Made by a program: the position numbers and the translations under genes. The notes under the pieces were generated by a model. That model saw only the letters and a program-made list of their open reading frames with translations. It ran no database searches and had not been told where the DNA came from. Below, in pieces: positions 1 to 7,163 of a stretch of 11,113 bases of DNA (positions within the stretch are counted from its first letter, which is position 1; every line of letters starts with the position of its first letter). Source of the stretch: Actinomycetota bacterium (GTDB lineage: Bacteria > Actinomycetota > Humimicrobiia > Humimicrobiales > Humimicrobiaceae); contig JAMCQQ010000187.1 in assembly GCA_023379515.1 (NCBI GenBank), positions 1 through 11,113 on the forward strand, in the 5' to 3' direction.

Positions 1-442
1 AGACCACACATTTGTTTCCCACAATTACATTACCTCTTATATAGGCCCCATGCCTGATTTCAGTATTATCCCCGATTATGGTTGGGCCCTTTATCAGTGC
101 CCCGGGTTCTATTATCGTTCCCTTGCCGATATATATTTCATCATCCATCAGGGAAACTCCGGCATAAATAATCGTAGCATTTTCAAGCATCATTCCATCT
201 TTTTCAACTATTCCTTTGGCTGCATCAATTGTAAATCCTGATTTCAGTACTTTGCCATCATAAATGACTATATCTTTGCTTAAAAAGGAAGAGCCCTTCC
301 TTATATTTGAGACGTTGGGAGTGATATTATTTTTTATGTATTTACCGATATTCTTGAGCCCATCCCAGACATAATCAGTATTTTTGAAAAGTTCCTTCAG
401 ATGGCTACCCTCAAGGTCAAAAAAATCTTCCGGTTTTAACAT
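1..442 (-). CDS. Hexapeptide-repeat (left-handed beta-helix) transferase, N-terminal part, runs off the window
   Basis: The first 147 codons are present; the gene continues past the left edge. The ATG is at 442-440, with AAAGAG about 7 bases upstream as a modest ribosome-binding site. Residues 1-100 start MLKPEDFFDL and form a helical lead-in. From about residue 103 there are [IV]-G-x4 turns (IGKGTI, IGDNTEI, RGNVIVGNKC), the signature of a left-handed beta-helix. The stretch IRHGAYIRGNVIVGN resembles the C-terminal acetyltransferase domain of GlmU and LpxA-like proteins. Such enzymes usually transfer acyl groups to sugar nucleotides in the cytoplasm; the acceptor cannot be deduced here. There is no N-terminal nucleotidyltransferase domain, so it is not a full GlmU. 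It lies 41 bases after the dedA-like gene on the same strand and may be co-transcribed with it. The family fold is clear; the substrate is unknown. Confidence 0.82.
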   Translation of the reverse strand, partial: MLKPEDFFDLEGSHLKELFKNTDYVWDGLKNIGKYIKNNITPNVSNIRKGSSFLSKDIVIYDGKVLKSGFTIDAAKGIVEKDGMMLENATIIYAGVSLMDDEIYIGKGTIIEPGALIKGPTIIGDNTEIRHGAYIRGNVIVGNKCVV

Positions 443-483
443 GGTTTTACTCTTTTTTAATTATAAATATATATTTAAATAAA

Positions 484-1245
484 TTAATTTTTAGGATCTG
501 TCTCTTCCGCTGCGGCTGCCTGCATCTGTATATTTGCCCGATCAAGCGCCTTGTCTTTGGTCTTATCCTTTGCTTGATCCCTTTCCTGATTTTTAATCCC
601 GGCATCACCTGGCTTTACTTTTTTCCTGGTTTTCGACCTTAAAAAATTAAGTGCGGCAGGGATAGCCGAAACAACAATTATAACTGCAATGATGGGTAAT
701 AAATATTTATCAATATTGGGAATCAATCTTCCAAGGTAATAACCAATCATTGGAACCGATACTGACCATAATACTCCGCCGGTAATATTAAAAACAATGA
801 ATGTCCGGTAATTCATTTTTCCGACCCCCGCAACTATTGGCGCAAAGGTCCTTATGATAGGTAAAAATCTTGCCAGCACTATTGTCTTGGAACCATGTCT
901 TTCATAAAAACCCTGGGCCTTGACAAGGTATTCTTTTTTAAAGAGACGGGAATTTTCCCTGTTAAATAATTTGCGCCCAACCCTATAACCGAAAGTGAAA
1001 CCGACGCTGTCGCCAAGTACCGCACCCGCAAAAACAATACCTATCAGGATCCACAGGTTCAAATAATTCTGGGAAGTATCCGGAATTTTTGTTGAGGCAA
1101 GAAGACCCGCAGTAAAAAGCAGACTGTCGCCCGGCAGGAAAAATCCAATCAGCAGTCCTGATTCTGCAAAGATGATTGCGAAAATGCCGATATATCCAAC
1201 GGTCTTAATTATTGCGACCAAATCAAGATGTAGAATTGCATCCAT
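484..1245 (-). CDS. DedA family (VTT/SNARE-associated domain) inner-membrane protein
   Basis: A 253-residue multi-spanning membrane protein. Visible DedA hallmarks are Glu28 in the first hydrophobic segment, the FFLPGDS re-entrant motif at 35-41 with Asp40, a GDSVGFTFGYRVGR segment at 78-91, and the RFLPIIRTFAPIVAG motif at 126-140 with Arg126 and Arg132. Further hydrophobic segments lie near 148-172 and 182-201. DedA proteins act as proton-motive-force-dependent transporters or lipid (undecaprenyl phosphate or phosphatidylethanolamine) flippases; which applies here cannot be told. After about residue 202 there is a long, highly charged, Lys/Asp-rich cytoplasmic tail of some 50 residues ending in an Ala/Glu stretch, longer than in most family members. 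The ATG is supported by AAAGGA about 6 bases upstream. It lies 49 bases downstream of corA and 41 upstream of the transferase gene. Confidence 0.93.
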   Translation of the reverse strand: MDAILHLDLVAIIKTVGYIGIFAIIFAESGLLIGFFLPGDSLLFTAGLLASTKIPDTSQNYLNLWILIGIVFAGAVLGDSVGFTFGYRVGRKLFNRENSRLFKKEYLVKAQGFYERHGSKTIVLARFLPIIRTFAPIVAGVGKMNYRTFIVFNITGGVLWSVSVPMIGYYLGRLIPNIDKYLLPIIAVIIVVSAIPAALNFLRSKTRKKVKPGDAGIKNQERDQAKDKTKDKALDRANIQMQAAAAEETDPKN

Positions 1246-1294
1246 TTAAATCCTTTATTCATTTATTTTTTATAATTTATTCTTACGGGTTCAT

Positions 1295-2230
1295 TCATAG
1301 CAAGTTTTTCCTGGCAAGTATGAACAGCACTATTCCTGAAATAAGTGCGGTTATACCTATAATAGCTATAAAACCATAGTTAAAATCTCCCCAGGGAACC
1401 CTGACATTCATTCCAAAAAAAGATCCTATTATCGTAGGTATTGCCATCACGATGGTTATCGATGTTAACAGTTTCATGACCATGTTCAGGTTGTTATTTA
1501 TGATTGAAGCAAAAGCATCCATGGTGCCGCTGAGAATATTGCTGTAGATTGTGGCCATTTCAATGGCCTGCCTGTTCTCAATTATAACGTCTTCAAGCAA
1601 GTCCTCATCTTCGGGGTATTTCTTTATCCATTTTAATTTCATCATTTTATCAAGAGTTGTCTGATTGGATTTCAATGAAGTTGAAAAAAACACAAGACTT
1701 TTTTCCAGCTCCATAAGTTCAATCAGCTCCTTATTTTTCATTGACTTACGGAGAGTTATTTCGATGTTTTTACTTGCCTTATCTATCTGTTTCAGGAAAC
1801 TCATATAATATTTATCAGTTCGCAGCAGCATCTGAAGTATGAATCTTGATTTTTTATATGTATAAAAAGTTTTAATTTTCTGCTCAAGAAAGTCATCGGT
1901 TATGTTGTTTTCCTGCAGGCAGACAGTCACGATAAAGTCATTATTTAATATTATTCCAAGAGGAAAAGTATTATATCTTGCCGAAGTTTCTATGACCTCC
2001 ATAACCGGGATATCAAGCAGCACGAGTATCTGTTCTTCTTCAGTATCCAGACGTGAGCTTTCTTCCTTGTCAAGCGCCGCTCTGAGAAATTCCGTATCCA
2101 GGCCGGTGGATTCTGAAACCTGTTCGATTTCAGTGCTCAAAGGGTCTATCAGGTGAATCCAGCACCCTTTTTCAATTACATCTGTTTCTATGGTCTGGTT
2201 GTCTTCGGTAGTCTTATGTATTTTTATCAT
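1295..2230 (-). CDS. corA: CorA-type magnesium/divalent metal ion channel
   Basis: At 311 residues this has the usual length and layout of the CorA family (2-TM-GxN): a large soluble cytoplasmic N-terminal domain, a long helical stalk (about 140-250, charged with heptad-like hydrophobics), a first transmembrane helix at about 252-272 ending in the diagnostic GMN tripeptide (273-275), a short periplasmic loop VRVPWGDFNYG, and a second transmembrane helix at 285-307 followed by a basic tail. The family forms pentameric Mg2+ channels in the inner membrane, sometimes also passing Co2+ or Ni2+. The usual acidic MPEL loop is replaced by VPWGD, so ion preference may differ. The ATG has a very strong, G-rich ribosome-binding site (GGGAGGGGGG) 7 bases upstream. 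It is probably first in a unit with the dedA-like gene. No M-box-like leader is recognisable. Confidence 0.93.
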   Translation of the reverse strand: MIKIHKTTEDNQTIETDVIEKGCWIHLIDPLSTEIEQVSESTGLDTEFLRAALDKEESSRLDTEEEQILVLLDIPVMEVIETSARYNTFPLGIILNNDFIVTVCLQENNITDDFLEQKIKTFYTYKKSRFILQMLLRTDKYYMSFLKQIDKASKNIEITLRKSMKNKELIELMELEKSLVFFSTSLKSNQTTLDKMMKLKWIKKYPEDEDLLEDVIIENRQAIEMATIYSNILSGTMDAFASIINNNLNMVMKLLTSITIVMAIPTIIGSFFGMNVRVPWGDFNYGFIAIIGITALISGIVLFILARKNLL

Positions 2231-2245
2231 TTATATTCCCCCCTC

Positions 2246-2258
2246 CCGGCATATTATA
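2246..2258 (-). promoter_or_regulatory. Candidate corA promoter -10 region
   Basis: On the - strand a perfect TATAAT lies at 2258-2253. Transcription would start near 2246, leaving a leader of about 16 bases that still contains the G-rich ribosome-binding site of corA. The -35 region is poor (AT-rich, nothing close to TTGACA at 16-18 bases), so this is only a candidate. Confidence 0.4.
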
Positions 2259-2373
2259 ATTTTTCTATTTTTTTGTTGATTATTGTTTGGTTTTATTGTC
2301 ATTCTTATTATTGCTTAAATCAAACTTTAATTTTACTCTAAATAAGAATAATGGCAATTAAAAATTCTGCATT

Positions 2374-2426
2374 AAAAAATGCTAATATGTGTATATCTTT
2401 AATTTTGACGGGCACATATTAGCATT
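2374..2426 (-). terminator. Inverted repeat plus T-run, probable rho-independent terminator of the lipoprotein gene
   Basis: AATGCTAATATGTG at 2378-2391 is matched exactly by CACATATTAGCATT at 2413-2426, giving a perfect 14-base-pair stem with a 21-base loop. Read on the - strand, the stem runs directly into a T-run (2379-2374), the arrangement of an intrinsic terminator about 90 bases after the lipoprotein stop codon. The stem is AT-rich and the loop is large, so termination strength is uncertain. The same dyad could instead be a protein-binding site upstream of corA. Confidence 0.5.
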
Positions 2427-2444
2427 AGCAAGCTATCATGTATA

Positions 2445-2480
2445 AGCTAAAAAAGCAATAATTGTATGCTTTTTATAGCT
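2445..2480. terminator. Second AT-rich hairpin, possible bidirectional terminator
   Basis: AAAAAGCA (2450-2457) pairs with TGCTTTTT (2467-2474) around a 9-base loop, and the stem extends with AGCTA (2445-2449) against TAGCT (2476-2480) past one unpaired A at 2475. On either strand the 3' arm is T-rich, so it could act as a weak terminator. It lies about 40 bases after the lipoprotein gene end, ahead of the larger hairpin. No coding region sits in the 2231-2518 spacer. Confidence 0.4.
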
Positions 2481-2518
2481 GATTAGCCGCAGAGTCGCAG
2501 ATTTGAATTTTAATAATC

Positions 2519-3796
2519 TTATTTAAATGTCAAAGTGTCAAGCATTCCATAATATGCTGCCTGAGCAATATCTCCATAAGCATCAATATTTACAATAGCA
2601 ATGAAGAGATACAAATAGGTTTTATTTTCGACGAAGCTGTATGCCAGTGCCCAATTTCCGCCATCTTTGTCACTGTAAGTATACAGGTATTCCTTAAAAG
2701 GAGTTCCATTATTTTTTAAAACACGATCATTTTCAGTGCTCTCAACAAAGGTCCAACCCTGCTGTTTTGCGAAATCCGAGGAATCTTTTTCAGAAAAGTC
2801 CTTGTAAGGTTTGTATGGCGCAGATTTTACTGCCTTGAAAAGGAAAATTGCAGGAACATCGGTGGGCGGAGCAAGGTTAAAGCTTACTTCATCTTTTGTT
2901 TGATTTTCGGTATATGTCCAGTTATCAGGAATTGCAATTGAAAATGCGAAATCATCATTTGTAAAAACGGTTCCCTGGTTAAATGTTACCAGGCTGCCTT
3001 CTATAACCTCAAAATCATAAGCTCCGTATAAGGTATTATTCAAATAAATCTCAACTTTATATTTGCCCGGGCTCACATTAGGCACTTCTCCTCCGGTAAG
3101 CTGCAGCATGAACCATATATAAGATGCTCCGTCGTAATAATCACCTGGGATATCATATTTGATTTCATTTATAACTTTTCCGGTTGAGTCTTTCCACAAT
3201 GCCTTTAAGCTGTTACCAGTTATCTGATAATTAACCTTGACAGTGGCATAAACGGTCTCGCTGGCGGAAAACTGCTGGGTTTCCTTTATCGGCACCCCGT
3301 TTTCGTCCACTGCATTTGCCAGTTTTACTTCGATTATTTCCATCTGGGGTTTGTTTACTTTAAAAGTTGCCGTATTTATAAGCTCGCCATTATTAAAAAA
3401 TTCGACCTTATAATTTCCTGCCGGTATAGTTTTATTTTCGATAGTGGAAATATTGGAAGAGACAATCCCCTCAAAGATAGTATTAGGTTCGTCATTGTTA
3501 TATTTTTCTCCATCATCAAGGACTATTTCGCCGGTATCCAGCAAGGTCCATTTGAAATGCCAGTTATCGCTTCCTTTCGTACCGGTATATTTAACTGTGG
3601 CAAATATCTGCTTTGAGCTTACTTCAAACTCATTTTTTGGATTTATGGGTTCATTGGTATCTTTTTTTGCATCTTCGGATATCACAATGCTTTGAAAAGA
3701 CAGTTTTGGTGCACATGAGCTCAGTGCAGGGATCAGGCCTAAAATAAAAATAAGCACAACTATTAATATTATCGATTTTTTTATAAAATTTTTCAT
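2519..3796 (-). CDS. Putative lipoprotein with two repeated beta-sandwich-like domains and a PsbP/DUF1795-like C-terminus
   Basis: A 425-residue exported protein. Residues 1-27 are a signal peptide (KNFIKK, hydrophobic core, then LSSC) with the lipobox cysteine at 28, so the mature protein should be lipid-anchored on the outer face of the cytoplasmic membrane. Two segments resemble each other: about 33-147 and 153-264. Both have an ATVK strand near the start, a central Trp-containing strand, and a closing pattern GNYKVEFFNNGELINTATF / GKYKVEIYLNNTLYGAYDF, suggesting tandem Ig-like or jelly-roll domains. Residues about 275-425 (start FAFSIAIPDNW) look like a PsbP/DUF1795-type fold. I do not recognise a specific function; ligand binding or envelope maintenance is only a guess. 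The ATG is supported by AAGGGG 5 bases upstream. It is divergent from rlmN and probably has its own terminator. Confidence 0.85.
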   Translation of the reverse strand: MKNFIKKSIILIVVLIFILGLIPALSSCAPKLSFQSIVISEDAKKDTNEPINPKNEFEVSSKQIFATVKYTGTKGSDNWHFKWTLLDTGEIVLDDGEKYNNDEPNTIFEGIVSSNISTIENKTIPAGNYKVEFFNNGELINTATFKVNKPQMEIIEVKLANAVDENGVPIKETQQFSASETVYATVKVNYQITGNSLKALWKDSTGKVINEIKYDIPGDYYDGASYIWFMLQLTGGEVPNVSPGKYKVEIYLNNTLYGAYDFEVIEGSLVTFNQGTVFTNDDFAFSIAIPDNWTYTENQTKDEVSFNLAPPTDVPAIFLFKAVKSAPYKPYKDFSEKDSSDFAKQQGWTFVESTENDRVLKNNGTPFKEYLYTYSDKDGGNWALAYSFVENKTYLYLFIAIVNIDAYGDIAQAAYYGMLDTLTFK

Positions 3797-3809
3797 TACT
3801 GCCCCTTTA

Positions 3810-3886
3810 GTTATTATTATGTTATTTTTTGTTACGTTATTTTAATTACCAGGTTATTTTTACTATGTTATTATTACTCTGTTATT
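3810..3886. repeat. Cluster of six GTTATT motifs in the divergent lipoprotein/rlmN spacer
   Basis: GTTATT occurs at 3810, 3821, 3836, 3853, 3867 and 3881, that is, at intervals of 11 to 17 bases. The flanks are partly similar (GTTATTATTA, GTTATTTTTT, GTTATTTTA), so this reads as a degenerate short tandem array. On the - strand it would fall in the leader or promoter of the lipoprotein gene as AATAAC units. It may be a regulator-binding array or only drifted simple sequence. Confidence 0.5.
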
Positions 3887-3889
3887 TTA

Positions 3890-3895
3890 TATAAT
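3890..3895 (+). promoter_or_regulatory. Candidate rlmN promoter -10 box
   Basis: A perfect TATAAT precedes rlmN by about 50 bases, giving a leader of about 45 bases that includes a T-tract at 3902-3910. The -35 position is poor. A competing -10 (TATAAA/TAAAAT, 3930-3937) ends only 9 bases before the ATG and would give an almost leaderless message, which would fit the absence of a ribosome-binding site. Confidence 0.3.
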
Positions 3896-3946
3896 ATCGG
3901 TCTTTTTTTTTAAAACTTTAATGATCTGATATAAAATAGATTCAAG

Positions 3947-4987
3947 ATGGATTTAGAAAGACTTAAGGAAATTTTAAAAGATGAGAAACCTTACAGGCTG
4001 AGGCAGGCTGAGAAAGCTGTTTACAGGGACCTTGTGGATGACTGGGGCGCAGTCAGCAGCCTGCCTGCGTCGCTCAGAGACAGGTTGACCGAATGCTGCC
4101 CGATCTCAATTGATTACAGGTCAATTGTTTCTAAGTCAAAGGACACTGTAAAGGCACTGATAAGGCTCACTGACGGCCTTGCTGTTGAAACGGTTCTTCT
4201 GCAGCATGCTCAGGACAGGAACACTGTCTGCGTTTCATCTCAGGTTGGCTGCCAGCTTGGCTGTCTTTTCTGCAAAACAGGGAAAATAGGCTACAGGAGG
4301 AACCTGACAGCATATGAGATAGCGGAGCAGGTGCTGTTTTTTTCATATTATTTTAAGGAAAAAGATAATTCTACAGGGGTCACAGCCAATAAGAGTGCGC
4401 ATAAAGGCCCCAGTGTCACAAATGTTGTTTTCATGGGTATGGGTGAGCCGTTTTTAAATTATGACAATGTCATGGATGCGGTAAGAATTCTTAACGATAA
4501 AGATAAATTCAACATAGGCGCGCGTAAAATTTCCATCTCAACCTGTGGCATACCTCAAAAGATTGAAAAACTTTCAAAAGAAAATCTGCAGGTAAACCTG
4601 GCAATTTCATTAAGCGCCCCCAATAATAAGCTAAGGTCCAGGCTGATGCCTATAAATGAAAAATATCCTGTTAAGGCCGTGATCAATGCTGCAAAGAAAT
4701 ATATTGCTGGCACTAACCGCAGGGTTATGTTCGAGTATGTGCTAATTGATAAATTCAACGAATCTCCTGAGACTGCCAGAGAGCTGGCAGAAATTCTTAA
4801 AGGTCTGCTGTGTTTTGTAAATCTGATTCCATATAATGGCAAAGGAGCCCTAAATGCGCCATCGAAAGAAAAAATAGCCTTATTCAAGTCAATTCTCAAA
4901 AAATCAGGCATATCGGTAACAGAAAGGTACAGGTTCGGACAGGATATAAATGCAGCTTGCGGCCAGCTTTTATACAGGAGAGATTAG
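3947..4987 (+). CDS. rlmN: Radical SAM 23S rRNA (A2503)/tRNA (A37) C2-methyltransferase RlmN
   Basis: A 346-residue cytoplasmic enzyme that methylates C2 of A2503 in 23S rRNA, and in E. coli also A37 of some tRNAs, using two SAM molecules and a transient methyl-cysteine. The 4Fe-4S ligands are Cys102, Cys106 and Cys109 (CQLGCLFC). The two catalytic cysteines also appear: Cys338 in GQDINAACGQL, the methyl carrier, and Cys95, seven residues before the cluster as in the E. coli enzyme. GMGEP (164-168), ISISTCGIP (195-203), NLAISLSAPN (217-226) and NLIPYNG (292-298) are the expected SAM-binding and core motifs. The C-terminal GQDI..ACGQL form favours RlmN over the resistance enzyme Cfr. There is no clear ribosome-binding site before the ATG. 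The gene is noticeably richer in G+C than the Tad genes downstream. Confidence 0.95.
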   Translation: MDLERLKEILKDEKPYRLRQAEKAVYRDLVDDWGAVSSLPASLRDRLTECCPISIDYRSIVSKSKDTVKALIRLTDGLAVETVLLQHAQDRNTVCVSSQVGCQLGCLFCKTGKIGYRRNLTAYEIAEQVLFFSYYFKEKDNSTGVTANKSAHKGPSVTNVVFMGMGEPFLNYDNVMDAVRILNDKDKFNIGARKISISTCGIPQKIEKLSKENLQVNLAISLSAPNNKLRSRLMPINEKYPVKAVINAAKKYIAGTNRRVMFEYVLIDKFNESPETARELAEILKGLLCFVNLIPYNGKGALNAPSKEKIALFKSILKKSGISVTERYRFGQDINAACGQLLYRRD

Positions 4988-5050
4988 ATCCATCAATGTC
5001 CCGAAGACTGGAACTATATCACCGGGCATAAAGAACTAGCATTTTCAATA

Positions 5051-5278
5051 ATGAAATTATGGCAGGAAGCAGAAAGATTCGAGGCTGCCATGAAAGATGA
5101 TTCCCGATTTAATCTGAACAGTAAACCCGTTTCCGAATTTGTTCATGATCCGGATAATTACCGGGTAATTGAAATGTTTTTTAGGCAGTCAGGAATACTT
5201 GAGTATAAAAACAAAAGTTTTGAAGATATTGATGCAGAATTGGACAACCTCAGGGTCTATGATATCAATGATTTATAA
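5051..5278 (+). CDS. Small hypothetical protein downstream of rlmN
   Basis: A 75-residue acidic, soluble-looking protein with no signal peptide or membrane segment; I do not recognise a family. The N-terminal half (WQEAERFEAAMKDD) is likely helical and the C-terminus is rich in Asp/Glu. It begins 63 bases after the rlmN stop, in the same reading frame, and that gap has no stop codon, so the frame is open from the rlmN TAG onward, but no ATG, GTG or TTG occurs before 5051. The ATG at 5051 has no good ribosome-binding site. A second in-frame ATG at 5090 has GAGG 5 bases upstream and would give a 62-residue product; either start is possible. Codon use and composition look coding. It is probably co-transcribed with rlmN. 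Confidence 0.55.
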   Translation: MKLWQEAERFEAAMKDDSRFNLNSKPVSEFVHDPDNYRVIEMFFRQSGILEYKNKSFEDIDAELDNLRVYDINDL

Positions 5279-5437
5279 TTTCTAGGTATACTGCCAGCAA
5301 TGCTCCATTAACAAGTTTGAGCAAGTCAAAGCAATTAATCTATTCCGATATTCTCTTAATTACAATCTATAATCTGCTCTTTTCTTTTATAAAGGGACTA
5401 GGCGTACTTTATTAAATGCATTATTTTAAAGTTGTTA

Positions 5438-5466
5438 TTTACATAATTATACATTTATGTTATTAT
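5438..5466 (+). promoter_or_regulatory. Sigma70-like promoter for the Tad pilus operon
   Basis: TTTACA (5438-5443) and TATTAT (5461-5466) are separated by exactly 17 bases; each matches the consensus at five of six positions. Transcription would start near 5473, about 40 bases before cpaB. The spacer contains an inverted repeat, ACATAA (5441-5446) and TTATGT (5455-5460), that overlaps the -35 box and could be an operator. The rest of the 5279-5514 gap is AT-rich with no other gene or clear terminator that I can see. Confidence 0.6.
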
Positions 5467-5514
5467 GCAAATAATTAAAAATCAGGTTTTAATAAATTTT
5501 TAGTTTTACAGCTC

Positions 5515-6288
5515 ATGAACAGATTATCTTTAATTTTCAGACAAAAGCTTTTTGCCATTATTTTTATAATAGTTTCGATTTTGGGCGGCATCTTTGTCTT
5601 TTGGTATTTGAACAGTTTAAAGATAAGGGGGACTCAGGACTTTACCGGAAAGGAAATATTTACTGCTGCATATGATATCGAATCCGGGCAGGTGATTCAG
5701 GAAGAGTTGCTGGAAAAGAAGAGAATACCTGAAAACATATTCAATGAAAAATTTATTATAGACCAAAATCAAATTCTAGATAAAAAAGCCGCAAGTGATA
5801 TTAATAAAGGTGAAATAATTTCAAAAGATAAAATCGAGGGTAGCCAGACTGAAAATGTATATTTAAGATTCTCTGCATATATACCAGAAGGTTTAAGAGC
5901 AGCCAGTATACCAATAAATTATTATGGAGATGTGTCACTAATAAGAGTAGGTGACAGTGTAGATTTGATATCTACATATTATGACAAATCAATAGAGCAA
6001 CTAATAACGGAAATAGTCCTTGATGAAAAGGAAATAATATTTATACAAAATAATGATAGTTCAAATAGTATAAATAATCCAGACAATCAGATAAAAGAGG
6101 ATAAAAACGATTTTTTATTTAGAGGTATAATCGGTGAAGACCCCGGCATCAATTTAAACAATCTGATTGTTTTGACTTTTTATCTTTTACCTGAAGAAGT
6201 TGAAAATATATTTTTAGCGTTGGATAGGGGAGTAATCAATATTTCAGTTTGCCCTAAGCAGGCACAATTAATAAAAAAATATAGGTAA
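5515..6288 (+). CDS. cpaB: Flp pilus assembly protein CpaB/RcpC (SAF domain)
   Basis: A 257-residue protein with a single N-terminal membrane anchor (about 12-33, after the basic start MNRLSLIFRQK) and an extracytoplasmic body. Residues about 46-106 form a SAF domain (AAYDIESGQVI, then a second DINKGEII half). From about 118 the RcpC/CpaB domain follows, with the typical pattern AASIPINYYGDVSLIRVGDSVDLI at 129-152. The protein is a periplasmic or cell-wall-side component of the Tad machine, in diderms thought to work with the secretin. An Asn/Asp-rich insertion (about 179-199) breaks the domain. It is the first gene of the operon, 38 bases before tadZ. No Shine-Dalgarno sequence is evident before the ATG, yet no other start gives the anchor. 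The first third is visibly less AT-rich than the rest. Confidence 0.9.
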   Translation: MNRLSLIFRQKLFAIIFIIVSILGGIFVFWYLNSLKIRGTQDFTGKEIFTAAYDIESGQVIQEELLEKKRIPENIFNEKFIIDQNQILDKKAASDINKGEIISKDKIEGSQTENVYLRFSAYIPEGLRAASIPINYYGDVSLIRVGDSVDLISTYYDKSIEQLITEIVLDEKEIIFIQNNDSSNSINNPDNQIKEDKNDFLFRGIIGEDPGINLNNLIVLTFYLLPEEVENIFLALDRGVINISVCPKQAQLIKKYR

Positions 6289-6326
6289 ATACTAATTAAT
6301 TTAATATTTTTCAAAAAGGAGTTTGT

Positions 6327-7145
6327 ATGTCGGCTGGTTTAAGTGTTCTTGAAAAAGGAAATAAAAAGAAAAATATTCTTAATAAAAATAATAATTCCAA
6401 AGTAATTCTTTTTTCTTCAGTAAAAGGAGGAAGTGGAACAAGTTTTATTTCAAATTGTATATCATCTTACTATGCTAAAACAAAAATTCAAAATATTCTT
6501 CTTTTAGATCTTAATATTGGCAAACGTGATTCACGCATCATCTTTAATTTAGAAGAAAAAGACTTAAGAAATATTGGGGATATAGAAGATTCAATAAAAG
6601 AAATCGATGTTTCTTTATTGAAAAGGCTTGTTGTAAATTTTGGTAATAGCCTGAATTTAATTCTGCCACCACTTAAACTGGAGAAAAACAAAATATACTT
6701 AACTAAAAATTTAAACTTATTTCTTGGAATATTAAAACATTATTTTGAAATAATCTGTGTTGATTTTCCATATTATTTATTCCTGAAAAATGATTTTGAT
6801 TTTACAGCAAATGTTGATAAATTTGTTTTTGTATCTGCACCGGATCTGATTTCAGTAAGCAATCTCGAAATATTTTCCAGACATATATGTTTAGATGATA
6901 TTCCAAACAATATAAAAATAATAATAAATAAGTTCAACACACGACCCGCCGTATCCCCAGCCAGTCTGAACAGTATTCTAAAATATCCTGTTCAGGCATT
7001 CATTCCTTACGATAGAGATATTGAATTCCTATACCATAGCAAGGGACCTTTTTACATTTTTAATTACAGCCTGAGGTTAGTAAAGAACATAATTGATTTT
7101 TCTGAACTTCTATATGAAGAGCTGGATTTTGAGAAAAAACAGTAA
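6327..7145 (+). CDS. tadZ: Tad pilus localisation ATPase, TadZ/CpaE-like (MinD/ParA superfamily)
   Basis: A 272-residue cytoplasmic P-loop protein. The deviant Walker A motif KGGSGTS is at 33-39 with the signature Lys33. LLLDLN (58-63) supplies the switch I Asp61, and IICVDFP (142-148) is the Walker B strand. LILPPLK (111-117) is typical of CpaE/TadZ proteins. In Tad systems this protein marks the pole or site where the pilus machine assembles. Many homologues carry an N-terminal receiver-like domain; here only about 22 Lys/Asn-rich residues precede the ATPase, so it is a short form. The ATG follows AAAGGAG at 5 bases. It sits between cpaB and tadA, the standard position. A septum-site MinD or ParA identity is excluded mainly by context. 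Confidence 0.88.
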   Translation: MSAGLSVLEKGNKKKNILNKNNNSKVILFSSVKGGSGTSFISNCISSYYAKTKIQNILLLDLNIGKRDSRIIFNLEEKDLRNIGDIEDSIKEIDVSLLKRLVVNFGNSLNLILPPLKLEKNKIYLTKNLNLFLGILKHYFEIICVDFPYYLFLKNDFDFTANVDKFVFVSAPDLISVSNLEIFSRHICLDDIPNNIKIIINKFNTRPAVSPASLNSILKYPVQAFIPYDRDIEFLYHSKGPFYIFNYSLRLVKNIIDFSELLYEELDFEKKQ

Positions 7146-7163
7146 GAAACAGAGGGTATAAAA

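Noticed and set aside
50..241. + strand frame of 63 codons at the left edge
   Set aside because: It is the reverse complement of the beta-helix transferase repeats, which are clearly coding on the - strand.
1902..2341. Two + strand open frames overlapping the corA start and its upstream spacer
   Set aside because: The first is the Ser-rich reverse of corA; the second runs from the corA 5' end into AT-rich spacer. Neither resembles a protein family.
3444..3695. + strand frame of 83 codons inside the lipoprotein gene
   Set aside because: It overlaps the lipoprotein's first repeated domain on the opposite strand and has no ribosome-binding site or recognisable features.
4555..4911. Antisense open frame of 118 codons inside rlmN
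   Set aside because: The sense strand encodes conserved RlmN motifs throughout this interval; the reverse frame shows no recognisable domain.
3947..4987. Cfr-type antibiotic-resistance methyltransferase (C8 of A2503)
   Set aside because: The C-terminal GQDINAACGQL motif and overall layout fit RlmN; nothing in the context (no mobile element) suggests Cfr.
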